Made by a program: the position numbers and the translations under genes. Positions 10,739-22,600 of a stretch of 64,000 bases of DNA are shown in pieces. Position 1 is the stretch's first letter, and each line of letters starts with the position of its first letter. Origin of the DNA: Streptomyces sp. NBC_01198 (lineage in GTDB: Bacteria > Actinomycetota > Actinomycetes > Streptomycetales > Streptomycetaceae); NCBI RefSeq assembly GCF_036010485.1, contig NZ_CP108568.1, forward strand, positions 5,232,501-5,296,500, in the 5' to 3' direction. The notes below the pieces were generated by a model that ran no database searches, was not told the origin of the DNA, and saw only the letters and a list, made by a program, of their open reading frames with translations.

Positions 10739-11431
10739 GTGGACATCGTCGTCAAGGGCCGCAAGACCGAGGTGCCTGAGCGGTTCCGGAAGCACGTGGC
10801 CGAGAAGCTTGACAAGATCCAGAAGCTCGACGGCAAGGTGATCAGCCTGGACGTCGAGGTGTCCAAGGAGCTCAACCCGCGGCAGGCGGACCATTCCGAC
10901 CGGGTGGAGATCACGCTCAACACCCGTGGCCCGGTGGTTCGGGCGGAGGCGGCGGCCGCCGATCCGTACGCCGCGCTGGACGTCGCGGTCGCCAAGCTGG
11001 AGGCGCGGCTGCGCAAGGCCGCGAGCAAGCGCCACACCCGCAGGGGAAACGGCCGGATCCCGGCCGCGGACGTTGCCTCGGCCGTACCGGACGCGGCGTA
11101 CATGAACGCCGAGGGCGAGCCGGTCGGCGGTGGTGGCCCGTCGGCGGACGGCGGTGTGCCGACCAAGCGGATCGGCACGATGGAAGTGCGCGGCGACGGC
11201 CCGCTGGTGGTGAGGGAGAAGACGCACGCGGCGGTGCCGATGGCGCTGGACCAGGCGTTGTACGAGATGGAACTGGTCGGTCACGACTTCTACCTGTTCG
11301 TCGACGCCGAGACCAAGCAGCCGAGCGTGGTCTACCGGCGGCACGGCTACGACTACGGCGTGATCCACCTCAACGCGGACGAGGCGGGGTCGGAGGCGCC
11401 GGGCGGCGCCGGCGGGCTGCTGCGCCGCTGA
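10739..11431 (+). CDS. hpf: Long-form ribosome hibernation promoting factor
   Basis: 230 residues. The N-terminal domain (about 1-105, starting MDIVVKGRKTEVPERF) binds the 30S decoding region. A basic, variable linker with RHTRRGNGR follows, then the C-terminal dimerisation domain (about 145-210) with KTHAAVPMALDQALYEMELVGHDF and the VYRRHGYDYGVIHL ending. Two domains identify the long HPF type that forms 100S ribosome dimers. The GTG at 10739 is chosen because it starts the conserved domain and is preceded by ACGGAG about 6 bases upstream; the frame is open further upstream but without family sequence. A strong hairpin lies 30 bases after the stop. Confidence 0.93.
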   Translation: MDIVVKGRKTEVPERFRKHVAEKLDKIQKLDGKVISLDVEVSKELNPRQADHSDRVEITLNTRGPVVRAEAAAADPYAALDVAVAKLEARLRKAASKRHTRRGNGRIPAADVASAVPDAAYMNAEGEPVGGGGPSADGGVPTKRIGTMEVRGDGPLVVREKTHAAVPMALDQALYEMELVGHDFYLFVDAETKQPSVVYRRHGYDYGVIHLNADEAGSEAPGGAGGLLRR

Positions 11432-11461
11432 GACTCGCCGCCGGACGGTAGGGCGGAAGCA

Positions 11462-11495
11462 CGTGGTGCCCCCGGGTTCGTCCGGGGGCACCACG
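11462..11495 (+). terminator. Hairpin terminator after hpf
   Basis: A 14-bp perfect stem (left arm CGTGGTGCCCCCGG from 11462, right arm ending at 11495) with a six-base loop GTTCGT. It ends hpf transcription before the response-regulator gene. There is no T-run. Confidence 0.75.
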
Positions 11496-11556
11496 GCGCC
11501 GGGACGTGAAATGCTGGACCAGAAGTGGTGAACTCTGGTCTGAGGGGGAGGATCTG

Positions 11557-12303
11557 ATGCCGGATTTCGCGCACCGGGCTGCCGGAGGGAGCGGACCCAG
11601 CCCCTACGAGGAACCGGAGGATCCGGCCGGGCCGGCACCGGTCGAGCCGATCCGGGTGCTGGTGGTCGACGACCACGCGCTGTTCCGGCGGGGCCTGGAG
11701 ATCGTGCTCGCGCAGGAGGAGGACATCCAGGTCGTCGGCGAGGCCGGGGACGGGGCGGAAGCGGTGGACAAGGCGGCCGACCTGCTGCCTGACATCGTGC
11801 TGATGGACGTGCGGATGCCGCGCCGGGGCGGCATCGAGGCCTGTACCTCCATCAAGGAGGTGGCCCCCAGCGCGAAGATCATCATGCTGACCATAAGCGA
11901 TGAGGAAGCCGACCTCTACGAGGCGATCAAGGCCGGTGCGACCGGCTATCTGCTCAAGGAGATCTCCACCGACGAGGTGGCCACCGCGATCCGCGCGGTG
12001 GCGGACGGGCAGTCGCAGATCAGCCCGTCGATGGCGTCCAAGCTGCTGACCGAGTTCAAGTCGATGATCCAGCGCACCGACGAGCGGCGGCTGGTGCCCG
12101 CGCCCAAGCTCACCGACCGGGAGCTGGAGGTGCTCAAGCTGGTGGCCACCGGACTGAACAACCGCGACATAGCCAAGCAGCTCTTCATCAGCGAGAACAC
12201 GGTGAAGAACCACGTGCGCAACATCCTGGAGAAGCTGCAGCTGCACTCCAGGATGGAGGCCGTGGTCTACGCGATGCGGGAGAAGATCCTGGAGATCCGC
12301 TGA
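11557..12303 (+). CDS. Orphan LuxR/NarL-family response regulator
   Basis: 248 residues. A receiver domain begins at about 32 ([12 protein letters not shown]) with acceptor Asp84 in VLMDVRMP. A NarL-type helix-turn-helix domain at about 186-237 has [22 protein letters not shown] and [15 protein letters not shown]. No kinase gene is adjacent, so it is an orphan. Its place right after hpf matches the S. coelicolor regulator called OrrA; that name is from memory of gene order, so it is not used as a symbol. The ATG at 11557 is preceded by GAGGGGGAGGA, a strong ribosome site, which decides against earlier in-frame starts. A short hairpin (12311-12328) follows the stop and lies between this gene and the convergent ycaQ-like gene. 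Confidence 0.92.
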   Translation: MPDFAHRAAGGSGPSPYEEPEDPAGPAPVEPIRVLVVDDHALFRRGLEIVLAQEEDIQVVGEAGDGAEAVDKAADLLPDIVLMDVRMPRRGGIEACTSIKEVAPSAKIIMLTISDEEADLYEAIKAGATGYLLKEISTDEVATAIRAVADGQSQISPSMASKLLTEFKSMIQRTDERRLVPAPKLTDRELEVLKLVATGLNNRDIAKQLFISENTVKNHVRNILEKLQLHSRMEAVVYAMREKILEIR

Positions 12304-12375
12304 CGCCCGGGCCGGTGCCGACACCGGCGCCGCGACCGCGGGCGGCTGGCTGGGCGCTCTGGCGGCTCCTGCGGT

Positions 12376-13563
12376 TCAGCGGCTGTCGTGGGTGCGCTTG
12401 ACCGCGGTGACCAGCGGCTCGCGCAGGGTCTCCGGGAGCACCCGCTCCACCCGGGCCTCCACGCAGCCGACCCAGCCGGCCGCCTCCGCGATGGCGTCGG
12501 CGGCGGGCTGCACCGCCTTCGGGCCGTCCAGCGTCACCTGCCGGGCGACCAGCGTCGTGCCCTCCCGGGCCGGGTCGACCCGGCCGACCAGCCGGCCACC
12601 GGCCAGCAGCGGCATCGCGAAGTAGCCGTGGATCCGCTTGGGCTTCGGCGTGTAGGCCTCCAGGCGGTGGGTGAAGCCGAAGATCCGCTCGGTGCGCGGC
12701 CGGTCCCAGATCAGCGAGTCGAACGGCGACAGCAGCGTCGTGCGGTGCCGCCCGCGCGGCTCGCTCGCCAGCGCCGCCGGGTCGGCCCAGGCCGGCTTGC
12801 CCCAGCCCTCGACCTCCACCGGGACCAGGCCGGTGTCGGCGAGCACCGCGGTGACCTGCTCACCCTTGAGCCGGTGGTAGTCGGCCAGGTCGGCGCGGGT
12901 GGCGATTCCCATGGCGGTGCCCGCCTGGGCGACCAGCCGCCGCATGCAGGCCGCGTCGTCGATGTCGTCGTGCAGCAGCGCGTCGGGGACGGCGCGCTCC
13001 GCGAGGTCGTAGACCCGCTTCCAGCTGCGCCGCCGGGTGCAGACCACCTCGCCGGTGTCCAGCAGCCACTCGACGGCGATCTTCGTCTCGGACCAGTCCC
13101 ACCACGGTCCGCCGTTCTTCGCCCCGCCCAGCTCGGTGGACGTCAGCGGGCCGTCGACGCGCAGCCGGTCCAGCACGGTGGCGCAGGACCGCTCGGCGTC
13201 CGCCAGCACGTGCCAGCGGTGGCCGCGCGCCCGCCGGGCCCGGCGCCGGAAGGCGAAGTGCGGCCACTCCTCGATGGGCAGGATGCACGCGGCGTGCGAC
13301 CAATACTCGAAGGCGTGGTCGTCCGACCAATACGCCTGCTCCACCGCTTCCCGGCCGACCGCGCCGAGCCGCGCGTAGGGGATCAGCTCGTGTGACCGGG
13401 CCAGCACCGAGATCGTGTCGAGCTGGACCGCGCCCAGCGCGCGCAGGACCCCGCGGACGCCGGCCCGCCGGTCGGGGGCGCCGAGGAACCCCTGGGCCCG
13501 CAGGGCGATCCTGCGGGCCTCGTCGGCGGACAGGGTGAGCTGGGGCGGCGGCAGCGCTGTCAT
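12376..13563 (-). CDS. YcaQ/AlkZ-like DNA glycosylase (winged-helix, HTH_42 family)
   Basis: 395 residues. Family hallmarks: GAVQLDTISVLARSHEL (44-60) near the N terminus, a FEYWSHAACILP block soon after, and LLSPFDSLIWDRPRTERIF followed by EAYTPKPKRIHGYFAMPLLAG in the C-terminal half. The Q47-L48-D49 triad corresponds to the QxD catalytic motif of E. coli YcaQ, which unhooks interstrand DNA crosslinks, and differs from the QxQ motif of Streptomyces self-resistance glycosylase AlkZ. The ATG at 13563 is preferred over earlier in-frame positions because family sequence starts there. TAGGCT lies 7 bases upstream with no ribosome site, so the transcript is probably leaderless. The substrate is unproven. 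Confidence 0.87.
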   Translation of the reverse strand: MTALPPPQLTLSADEARRIALRAQGFLGAPDRRAGVRGVLRALGAVQLDTISVLARSHELIPYARLGAVGREAVEQAYWSDDHAFEYWSHAACILPIEEWPHFAFRRRARRARGHRWHVLADAERSCATVLDRLRVDGPLTSTELGGAKNGGPWWDWSETKIAVEWLLDTGEVVCTRRRSWKRVYDLAERAVPDALLHDDIDDAACMRRLVAQAGTAMGIATRADLADYHRLKGEQVTAVLADTGLVPVEVEGWGKPAWADPAALASEPRGRHRTTLLSPFDSLIWDRPRTERIFGFTHRLEAYTPKPKRIHGYFAMPLLAGGRLVGRVDPAREGTTLVARQVTLDGPKAVQPAADAIAEAAGWVGCVEARVERVLPETLREPLVTAVKRTHDSR

Positions 13564-13576
13564 GGCCGCAAGCCTA
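13564..13576 (-). promoter_or_regulatory. Putative -10 of a leaderless ycaQ-like transcript
   Basis: On the minus strand TAGGCT (13571-13576) stands 7 bases before the ATG at 13563. The hexamer fits TANNNT and the spacing fits a start of transcription at the start codon. Confidence 0.45.
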
Positions 13577-13630
13577 GGACGCCCCACTGACAAGCGGGCC
13601 TGACCTGCGAGGACCGCTGGTCCCGCGGGG

Positions 13631-14233
13631 TCAGGCCGATGCGCGGCCCGGCTCGTGCGCCAGATAGGCGGTGGCCGATTCCCGGCCCCAGTCCGAGGGC
13701 AGCAGGGAGGCGCTCCACGCGTCACGGCGGGTCCCGTGCTGCACGATCTTGGAGCGTACGGTGCCCTCCATCACGAAGCCGATGCTCAGCGCCACCGCCC
13801 GGGAGCCGATGTTGCCCGCCTCGGCGAACCACTCCAGGCGCTCCGCGCCCAGCGCCGTGAAGGCCCAGTCGCACACCGCGCGGCCCGCCTCGGCCGTGTA
13901 GCCGTTGCCGCGCTGCTCCTTCGCCGTCCAGTACCCCAGCTCCGCCTGCCGCCCCGGCGCGGGCAGCTGCGCCAGCCTGACCAGCCCCATCGAGCCGACC
14001 AGGGCGCCGCTGTCGAGGGTGAAGACGCCGAAGTTGTAGAGGGTGTCGTCGCGCCAGCCCTGCGGGGAGATCCGCTCGACGAAGTCGATCGCGTGGGCAT
14101 GGGTGTACGGCGAGGGGACCGTCGTCCAGCGCGGGATCTCCGGGTCCTGGCACGCGGCCCGCACCGCGTCGACGTCGGCGGATTCCAGCGGGCGCAGCAG
14201 CAGCCGCCCGGTGGTCAACGTGATGGGCTCCAT
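13631..14233 (-). CDS. GNAT family N-acetyltransferase (RimJ/RimL type)
   Basis: 200 residues, one GNAT domain. It starts with [21 protein letters not shown], typical of the RimJ/RimL branch (Acetyltransf_3). [19 protein letters not shown] holds the acetyl-CoA binding loop (QRGNGY, normally QRGxGY), and [21 protein letters not shown] is the conserved beta5 segment ending with the usual N-x-x-S. The substrate cannot be told. The ATG at 14233 (MEPITL) is chosen: a GGAAGG site sits 11 bases upstream, whereas the earlier in-frame GTG at 14245 would touch that site. It shares strand with the ycaQ-like gene, 67 bases upstream of it, and is divergent from secA. Confidence 0.9.
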   Translation of the reverse strand: MEPITLTTGRLLLRPLESADVDAVRAACQDPEIPRWTTVPSPYTHAHAIDFVERISPQGWRDDTLYNFGVFTLDSGALVGSMGLVRLAQLPAPGRQAELGYWTAKEQRGNGYTAEAGRAVCDWAFTALGAERLEWFAEAGNIGSRAVALSIGFVMEGTVRSKIVQHGTRRDAWSASLLPSDWGRESATAYLAHEPGRASA

Positions 14234-14460
14234 GGTTCGGCACACCTTCCGCAGGGGTCACAGGCGGGGACAAACGACCTGCGGCCGAGTATTGCGGAGG
14301 CCCTGGAACCCGGGAAAACCGTTTTGCCGACGCCGGGCCTCCCGGCCCGCTGGTCTCCTCGCTTACGATGGCCGTTGCAGCAGGGCCGAGGCAGACAGAA
14401 AACCCCGCTGTGCCCCGCGCGGCAACCGCGCCAGGCCCGACCGGCAAGGAGCCAGCCTAC

Positions 14461-17265
<2,805 letters not shown>

Positions 17266-17293
17266 CCCCGCCGCGCGCGAGGGGGACGAACAC

Positions 17294-17333
17294 CGGCCGG
17301 GGGCCGGACCGGAAGCGGTCCGGCCCCCGGCCG
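17294..17333 (+). terminator. Terminator of secA, possibly bidirectional
   Basis: An 18-bp perfect GC-rich stem (17294-17311 with 17316-17333) closed by a GAAG loop. It lies 28 bases after the secA stop and 62 bases from the stop of the convergent Rv3235-family gene. Confidence 0.85.
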
Positions 17334-17395
17334 CGTCATGCCGCCGTGCCCGGGTCCCGCGGCAGGCGCCGCGGGGGTGGTGGCCCGCGCCCAGG

Positions 17396-17953
17396 TCACC
17401 TGGCGGCCACCGCGGTGCAGTGCCAGCGCTCGGGCCCGTAGCCGGAGGCCGCCCGCGCGCCGCCGGACTCCAGCCGGAAGGCCAGCGCGCGGAAGACGTC
17501 CCGGTCCAGGCACACCACGGCGCACACTTCGAGCGCCCCGCGGTACGTCCGATAGGCGTGGCAGCGGTACACGAAAGGGGTACGCCCGCGGTTGCCGCGC
17601 GGGCGCCAGTCGGACCGCTGCGCGTGCAGCTCCCACAGTTGCTGGTACGCCTCGTCCCTGACCTTGCCGGCCAGCATCGTCAGCGGCTGGCGCCCGGTCA
17701 GGACGTCGAGCAGCCGGCCGGCGAACCAGTCGTGCGCCGACATCGGCCCCACCGCGCCGGCCGGCGTCCTGGCCACCTGCGGCCTGCCGGGCGGACGCCG
17801 CAGGTCCCGGCGGCCGGGCGGCGCCGCCCCGGCACCGCCGGGCCTGCGCGGCGATCCGGGTCCGGTCGGCGGTACGCGCCCCGGCAGGCGGTTGCGCCGC
17901 GGGTCGGGGGCGGCTCCGGAGGCGGGCGCGGCGGGTGGCTGCGGTGGCTGCAC
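17396..17953 (-). CDS. Rv3235 family protein
   Basis: 185 residues. The first 75 or so are Pro/Arg/Gly-rich and disordered. The conserved part contains FAGRLLDVLTGRQPL, then VYRCHAYRTYRGALEVCAVV and a RALAFRLE segment, as in the actinobacterial family named after M. tuberculosis Rv3235, which is regularly found beside secA. Molecular function is unknown. The frame is open to 18058, but a GTG at 17953 preceded by GGGGAG with a 6-base gap is the best start; a longer form cannot be excluded. Convergent with secA and divergent from the DUF6912 gene. Confidence 0.78.
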   Translation of the reverse strand: MQPPQPPAAPASGAAPDPRRNRLPGRVPPTGPGSPRRPGGAGAAPPGRRDLRRPPGRPQVARTPAGAVGPMSAHDWFAGRLLDVLTGRQPLTMLAGKVRDEAYQQLWELHAQRSDWRPRGNRGRTPFVYRCHAYRTYRGALEVCAVVCLDRDVFRALAFRLESGGARAASGYGPERWHCTAVAAR

Positions 17954-18079
17954 GAGTGGCTCCCCAAGATCGTTACCGGCTGGTAGTCCGGTTCTAGGGG
18001 CGGCCGCGGGAGCCAGGCAAACCTGCTGGGCGCTGTTCGAAGGCGCCGCGGAATTCACCTATCAGGATGGTTGCGCACG

Positions 18080-18092
18080 TATGCTTCACGCC
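18080..18092 (+). promoter_or_regulatory. Putative -10 of a leaderless DUF6912 transcript
   Basis: TATGCT (18080-18085) then seven bases, then the ATG at 18093. No Shine-Dalgarno sequence is present. Confidence 0.45.
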
Positions 18093-18599
18093 ATGCGCGT
18101 CTATATTCCGACCACCTTGACGGGACTGGCCGAGGCGTACAAGGCGGGCGAGGTGGGCCCCGTGCCGCTCGACGCCTTCGCGGTCACGCCGAGCCTGCGC
18201 GAGTGGTACGTCTCCGACGACATAGAGGAACTCGAGTACGCGGCGCTGAACCGGGCCGCCCAGGCGTCGCTGCGGCTGCTCGCGGTTCATCCGGATGTGG
18301 CACGGCGCCGGACGGTCATCGCGGTGGACGTCCCTGACGCGCAGGTCCGGTTCGACCCGGACCGCGCGCTCGACCCGGCCGCGCTCGGCGAGGTCCGGCT
18401 CGGGAAGCCGGTGCGGCTGTCCGAGGCCGCGGCGGTCCATCTGGACGCCGACGACGCCGAGCCGGACGTGGCTGCCGCGGCCTCGGCGCTGGGAGCGGCG
18501 GACGCCGGCGACGACGACGCCCAGTTCACGGTGGACGGCGCCGAGGACCACGAACTCCTCTGGTACGCCACCCAGGAGATCCCCAATCTGATCAGCTGA
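18093..18599 (+). CDS. DUF6912 family protein
   Basis: 168 residues, soluble and acidic. It begins MRVYIPTTLTGLAEAYKAGE, then AVTPSLREWYVSDDIEELEYAAL, a pattern I associate with the actinobacterial DUF6912 family. The C-terminal third is rich in Asp/Glu/Ala and ends ELLWYATQEIPNLIS. No catalytic motif or membrane segment is visible, and no function is known. An alternative in-frame ATG at 18081 overlaps the likely -10 hexamer, so 18093 is preferred. The HAD phosphatase gene follows after 97 bases on the same strand. Confidence 0.8.
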   Translation: MRVYIPTTLTGLAEAYKAGEVGPVPLDAFAVTPSLREWYVSDDIEELEYAALNRAAQASLRLLAVHPDVARRRTVIAVDVPDAQVRFDPDRALDPAALGEVRLGKPVRLSEAAAVHLDADDAEPDVAAAASALGAADAGDDDAQFTVDGAEDHELLWYATQEIPNLIS

Positions 18600-18683
18600 A
18601 CGGCCGATCGGGCGATCGCCGTACTGTCACACCGCGACCGGAGTTATCCACAGGCGGCAGAACGCCTCGACGGTCCACGCGAG

Positions 18684-18696
18684 TACGGTTCTTTCC
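18684..18696 (+). promoter_or_regulatory. Putative -10 of a leaderless HAD gene transcript
   Basis: TACGGT (18684-18689), seven bases, then the ATG at 18697. The intervening TCTTTCC has no ribosome-binding character. Confidence 0.45.
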
Positions 18697-19350
18697 ATGA
18701 GCACGCATCTCGTGTGGGACTGGAACGGCACCCTCTTCCACGACATCGACGCAGTGATCGAGGCGACGAACGCCTCCTTCGCCGAACTCGGCCTGCCCCC
18801 GATCACCCTGGACCGCTACCGCGAGCTGTACTGCGTGCCCGTGCCCCGCTTCTACGAGCGGCTGATCGGGCGGCTGCCCTCCGACGACGAGTGGGAGGTC
18901 ATGGACGCGACCTTCCACCGGCACTACTGGGTGCTCGCCGAGTCCTGCCGGCTGGCCGACGGCGCCGCCGAGCTGCTGGCCGCCCGCCGGGCGGCCGGGG
19001 TGACCCAGTCGCTGTGCTCGCTCGCCCCGCACGAGCAGCTGGTGCCGATCGTGGCCGCGCACGGCATCACCGAGCACTTCTTGCGGGTCGACGGCCGCAC
19101 GGGGATGTCGACTGCGGGCAAGGCAGCCCAGATGGTCCGCCACCTCGAATCGCTCGGCCCCCTCGACCCGCGCCAGATCGTGGTGATCGGTGACGCGCTG
19201 GACGACGCGGCCGCCGCCGCGCACGTGGGCGCGCACGCGGTGCTCTACACCGGTGGCTCGCACAGCAGAGCGGCCCTGGAGTCCGCGGGAGTGCCGGTGG
19301 TGGACAGCCTCGCCGAGGCCGTCGAGCAGGCCGAGCGGATAGTTTCCTGA
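18697..19350 (+). CDS. HAD superfamily hydrolase, phosphoglycolate phosphatase-like
   Basis: 217 residues. Motif I is VWDWNGTLFHDID: the nucleophile is Asp8, and the usual general-acid Asp two residues later is Asn10. An all-helical cap follows (about 20-85). Motif II is probably in SLCSLAPHEQL, motif III is a Lys in the GKAAQMVRHL region, and motif IV is VVIGDALDDAAAAAHVGAHA near 165-185. Overall it resembles Gph-type phosphatases acting on small phosphorylated metabolites; the substrate is not deducible. The Asn at the second motif I position occurs in some HAD proteins and may alter activity. Confidence 0.86.
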   Translation: MSTHLVWDWNGTLFHDIDAVIEATNASFAELGLPPITLDRYRELYCVPVPRFYERLIGRLPSDDEWEVMDATFHRHYWVLAESCRLADGAAELLAARRAAGVTQSLCSLAPHEQLVPIVAAHGITEHFLRVDGRTGMSTAGKAAQMVRHLESLGPLDPRQIVVIGDALDDAAAAAHVGAHAVLYTGGSHSRAALESAGVPVVDSLAEAVEQAERIVS

Positions 19351-19440
19351 CGGATCGCCGCGACGTTCCCGCGGGCGTTCCCGGCCGGTTCCTGTCCATT
19401 CGGGCCAAAGGTGTCTGGTGCATTTGTACGAAGACGTCTC

Positions 19441-19478
19441 CTGACAGCCACCCCGGACGGGGCGATAGCCTGGACGCC
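19441..19478 (+). promoter_or_regulatory. Candidate promoter upstream of the glutamate dehydrogenase gene
   Basis: CTGACA (19441-19446) and TAGCCT (19466-19471) are 19 bases apart and resemble housekeeping -35 and -10 elements. Seven bases further on is a GTG that opens a short frame (19479-19700) running past the gdh start. This promoter could give gdh a roughly 160-base leader or a short leaderless upstream peptide. Confidence 0.35.
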
Positions 19479-19638
19479 GTGATCAACGTTGATCCGTTCT
19501 CCCGGGGCAGGATCGTGCCGACGGGCACGGCGAACCCCTATTCCGGCATAGCGTCGTCCCGTAGCGGAAACCCCGCGTCGCGGTACGTCGTGCCATCCAC
19601 CGACGTCACGCAATGGCGCGCGACAGGAGTCAGAGGAC

Positions 19639-22600
19639 ATGCAGACCAAGCTGGACGAAACCAAGGCCGAGCGGCTGGAACAGGCAGCGCGGGTCGGTGA
19701 GAACAGCCAGAAGGGGAGACTGCCGGGGCAGGGCCTCGACGCAGAGGCGATGACCGCGTTCCTCCAGCGGTACTACCTGCACAGCGCACCTGAAGACGTG
19801 GTCGACCGTGATCCGGACGACATCTTCGGCGCCGCGCTGTCCCACTACCGGCTCGCCGAGGTACGCCCGCAGGGCACCGCGAACGTACGGGTGCACACCC
19901 CGAGCGTCGAGGAGAACGGCTGGCAGTGCAGCCACACCGTCGTCGAGGTGGTCACCGACGACATGCCCTTCCTGGTGGACTCGGTGACCAACGCGCTGAC
20001 CCAGGCCAACCGGGCCATCCACGTGGTGGTCCACCCCCAGTTCACCGTCCGCCGGGACGTCACGGGCAAGCTGCTCGAGGTCATGACCACCGTCCCCGAG
20101 CTCGGTGACGCCGGCGGGGACGGCACGCTGCCGCACGACATGCTGGTGGAGTCCTGGATCCACGTCGAGATCGACCGGGAGACCGACCGGGCCGACCTCA
20201 AGGAGATCACCGCCGACCTGCGCCGGGTGCTGTCCGACGTGCGGGAGTCGGTCGAGGACTGGGCGAAGATGCGGCAGGCCGCGCAGTCCATCGCCGACGA
20301 GCTGGCCGCCGACCCGCCGCCGCTGCCGGCCCAGGAGACCGGTGAGGCCCTGGAACTGCTGCGCTGGCTCGACGGCGACCACTTCACCTACCTGGGCTTT
20401 CGCGAGTACGAGCTGACCAGCGAGACCGCCGACGACGGCAGCCCGGAGGACGTGCTGGTCGCCGTGCCCGGCACGGGGCTTGGCATCCTGCGTTCCGACC
20501 CGCAGCACCCGCAGGCCGACAGCACGCACCCGGGGCATCCCAACTCCCCGTCGTTCAGCCGGCTGCCCGCCGACGCCCGGGCGAAGGCCAGGGAGCACAA
20601 ACTGCTCATCCTGACCAAGGCCAACAGCCGCTCCACCGTCCACCGGCCGTCGTATCTGGACTACGTCGGGGTGAAGAAGTTCGACGCCGACGGCAACGTG
20701 GTCGGCGAGCGGCGCTTCCTCGGGCTGTTCTCGTCGGCCGCCTACACCGAGTCGGTGCGCCGGGTGCCGGTGGTCCGCCGCAAGGTCGAGGAGGTGCTGG
20801 AGGGCGCCGGCTTCTCCGCGGACAGCCACGACGGCCGCGACCTGCTGCAGATCCTGGAGACCTACCCGCGCGACGAGCTGTTCCAGACCCCGGTCGACGA
20901 GCTGCGGTCCATCGCCACCAGCGTGCTGTACCTGCAGGAGCGCCGAAAGCTGCGGCTGTTCCTGCGGCAGGACGAGTACGGCCGCTACTTCTCCGCGCTG
21001 GTGTACCTGCCGCGGGACCGCTACACCACCGCGGTCCGGCTGCGGCTGACCAACATCCTCCAGGAGGAACTGGGCGGCCACAGCGCGGACTTCACCGCGT
21101 GGAACACCGAATCGGTGCTGTCCCGCCTGCACTTCGTGATCCGCATCGACGCCGGGGGCTCGCTGCGGGACCTGGACGACGCGGACGTCGAGCGCATCGA
21201 GAGCCGGCTGTCGGACGCCACCCGCTCCTGGGCCGACGGCTTCGCCGAGGCGCTGACCTCCGAGTGCGGCGAGGAGCGGTCCGCCGAGCTGGTCCGCCGC
21301 TACGGGCAGGCCTTCCCCGACGGCTACCGCGCCGACTTCCCGCCCCGGGTGGCGGTCGCCGACCTCCAGCACTTCGAGGAGCTGGGCGCCGACGACTTCA
21401 CCCTCAGCCTCTACGAGCCGGTCGGGGCCGCGCCCGAGGAGCGGCGGTTCAAGATCTACCGGACCGGGGCGCCGGTCTCGCTGTCCGCGGTGCTCCCGGT
21501 GCTGCAGCGGCTCGGTGTCGAGGTGGTCGACGAGCGGCCCTACGAGCTGCGCCGTTCCGACCGGTCCAGGGTCTGGGTCTACGACTTCGGGCTGCGGATC
21601 GACCCGGCGCTGGGCGACCTGGGCGACGACGCCCGCGAGCGCTTCCAGGAGGCCTTCGCCGCCACCTGGACCGACCGGGCAGAGAACGACGGCTTCAACT
21701 CGCTGGTGCTGCGGGCCGGCCTGGACTGGCGGCAGGCGATGGTGCTGCGCGCCTACGCCAAATACCTGCGGCAGGCCGGGTCCACCTTCAGCCAGGACTA
21801 CATGGAGGACACCCTCCGCACGAACGTCCACACCACCCGGCTGCTGGTCAACCTCTTCCAGGCCCGGCTCTCGCCGGACCACCAGCGGGCCGGCAGCGAG
21901 CTGACCGACGGCATCCTGGAGGAGCTGGACGGCGCGCTCGACTCGGTCGCCAGCCTGGACGAGGACCGCATCCTGCGGTCCTTCCTGAGCCTGATCAAGG
22001 CCACCCTGCGCACCAACTACTTCCAGCGCGCGCAGGACGGCCGGCCGCACCGGTATCTGTCGATGAAGTTCGACCCGCAGGCGATCGCCGAACTGCCCGC
22101 GCCGCGGCCCGCGTACGAGATCTGGGTGTACTCACCGCGGGTGGAGGGCGTGCACCTGCGGTTCGGCAAGGTGGCCCGCGGCGGTCTGCGCTGGTCCGAC
22201 CGGCGCGAGGACTTCCGCACCGAGGTGCTCGGCCTGGTCAAGGCCCAGATGGTGAAGAACACGGTGATCGTGCCGGTCGGCGCCAAGGGCGGCTTCGTCG
22301 GCAAGCGGCTGCCCGACCCGGCCGCCGACCGCGACGCCTGGCTGGCCGAGGGCATCGCCTGCTACAAGACCTTCATCTCCGGGCTGCTCGACATCACCGA
22401 CAACCTGGTGGGCGGCGAGGTCGTCCCGCCGCGTGACGTGGTCAGGCACGACGAGGACGACACCTATCTGGTGGTCGCCGCGGACAAGGGCACCGCGTCC
22501 TTCTCCGACATCGCCAACGAGGTGGCCGTCTCCTACGGCTTCTGGCTCGGCGACGCCTTCGCCTCCGGCGGCTCGGTCGGCTACGACCACAAGAAGATGG

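Noticed and set aside
10482-10841. 119-codon frame between comF and hpf
   Set aside because: It overlaps the start of hpf in another frame, is rich in Arg/Ser/Gly and lacks a conserved motif.
19630-22050. 806-codon open frame antisense to the glutamate dehydrogenase gene
   Set aside because: Same GC artefact; composition mirrors the real codons and there is no ribosome site or domain.
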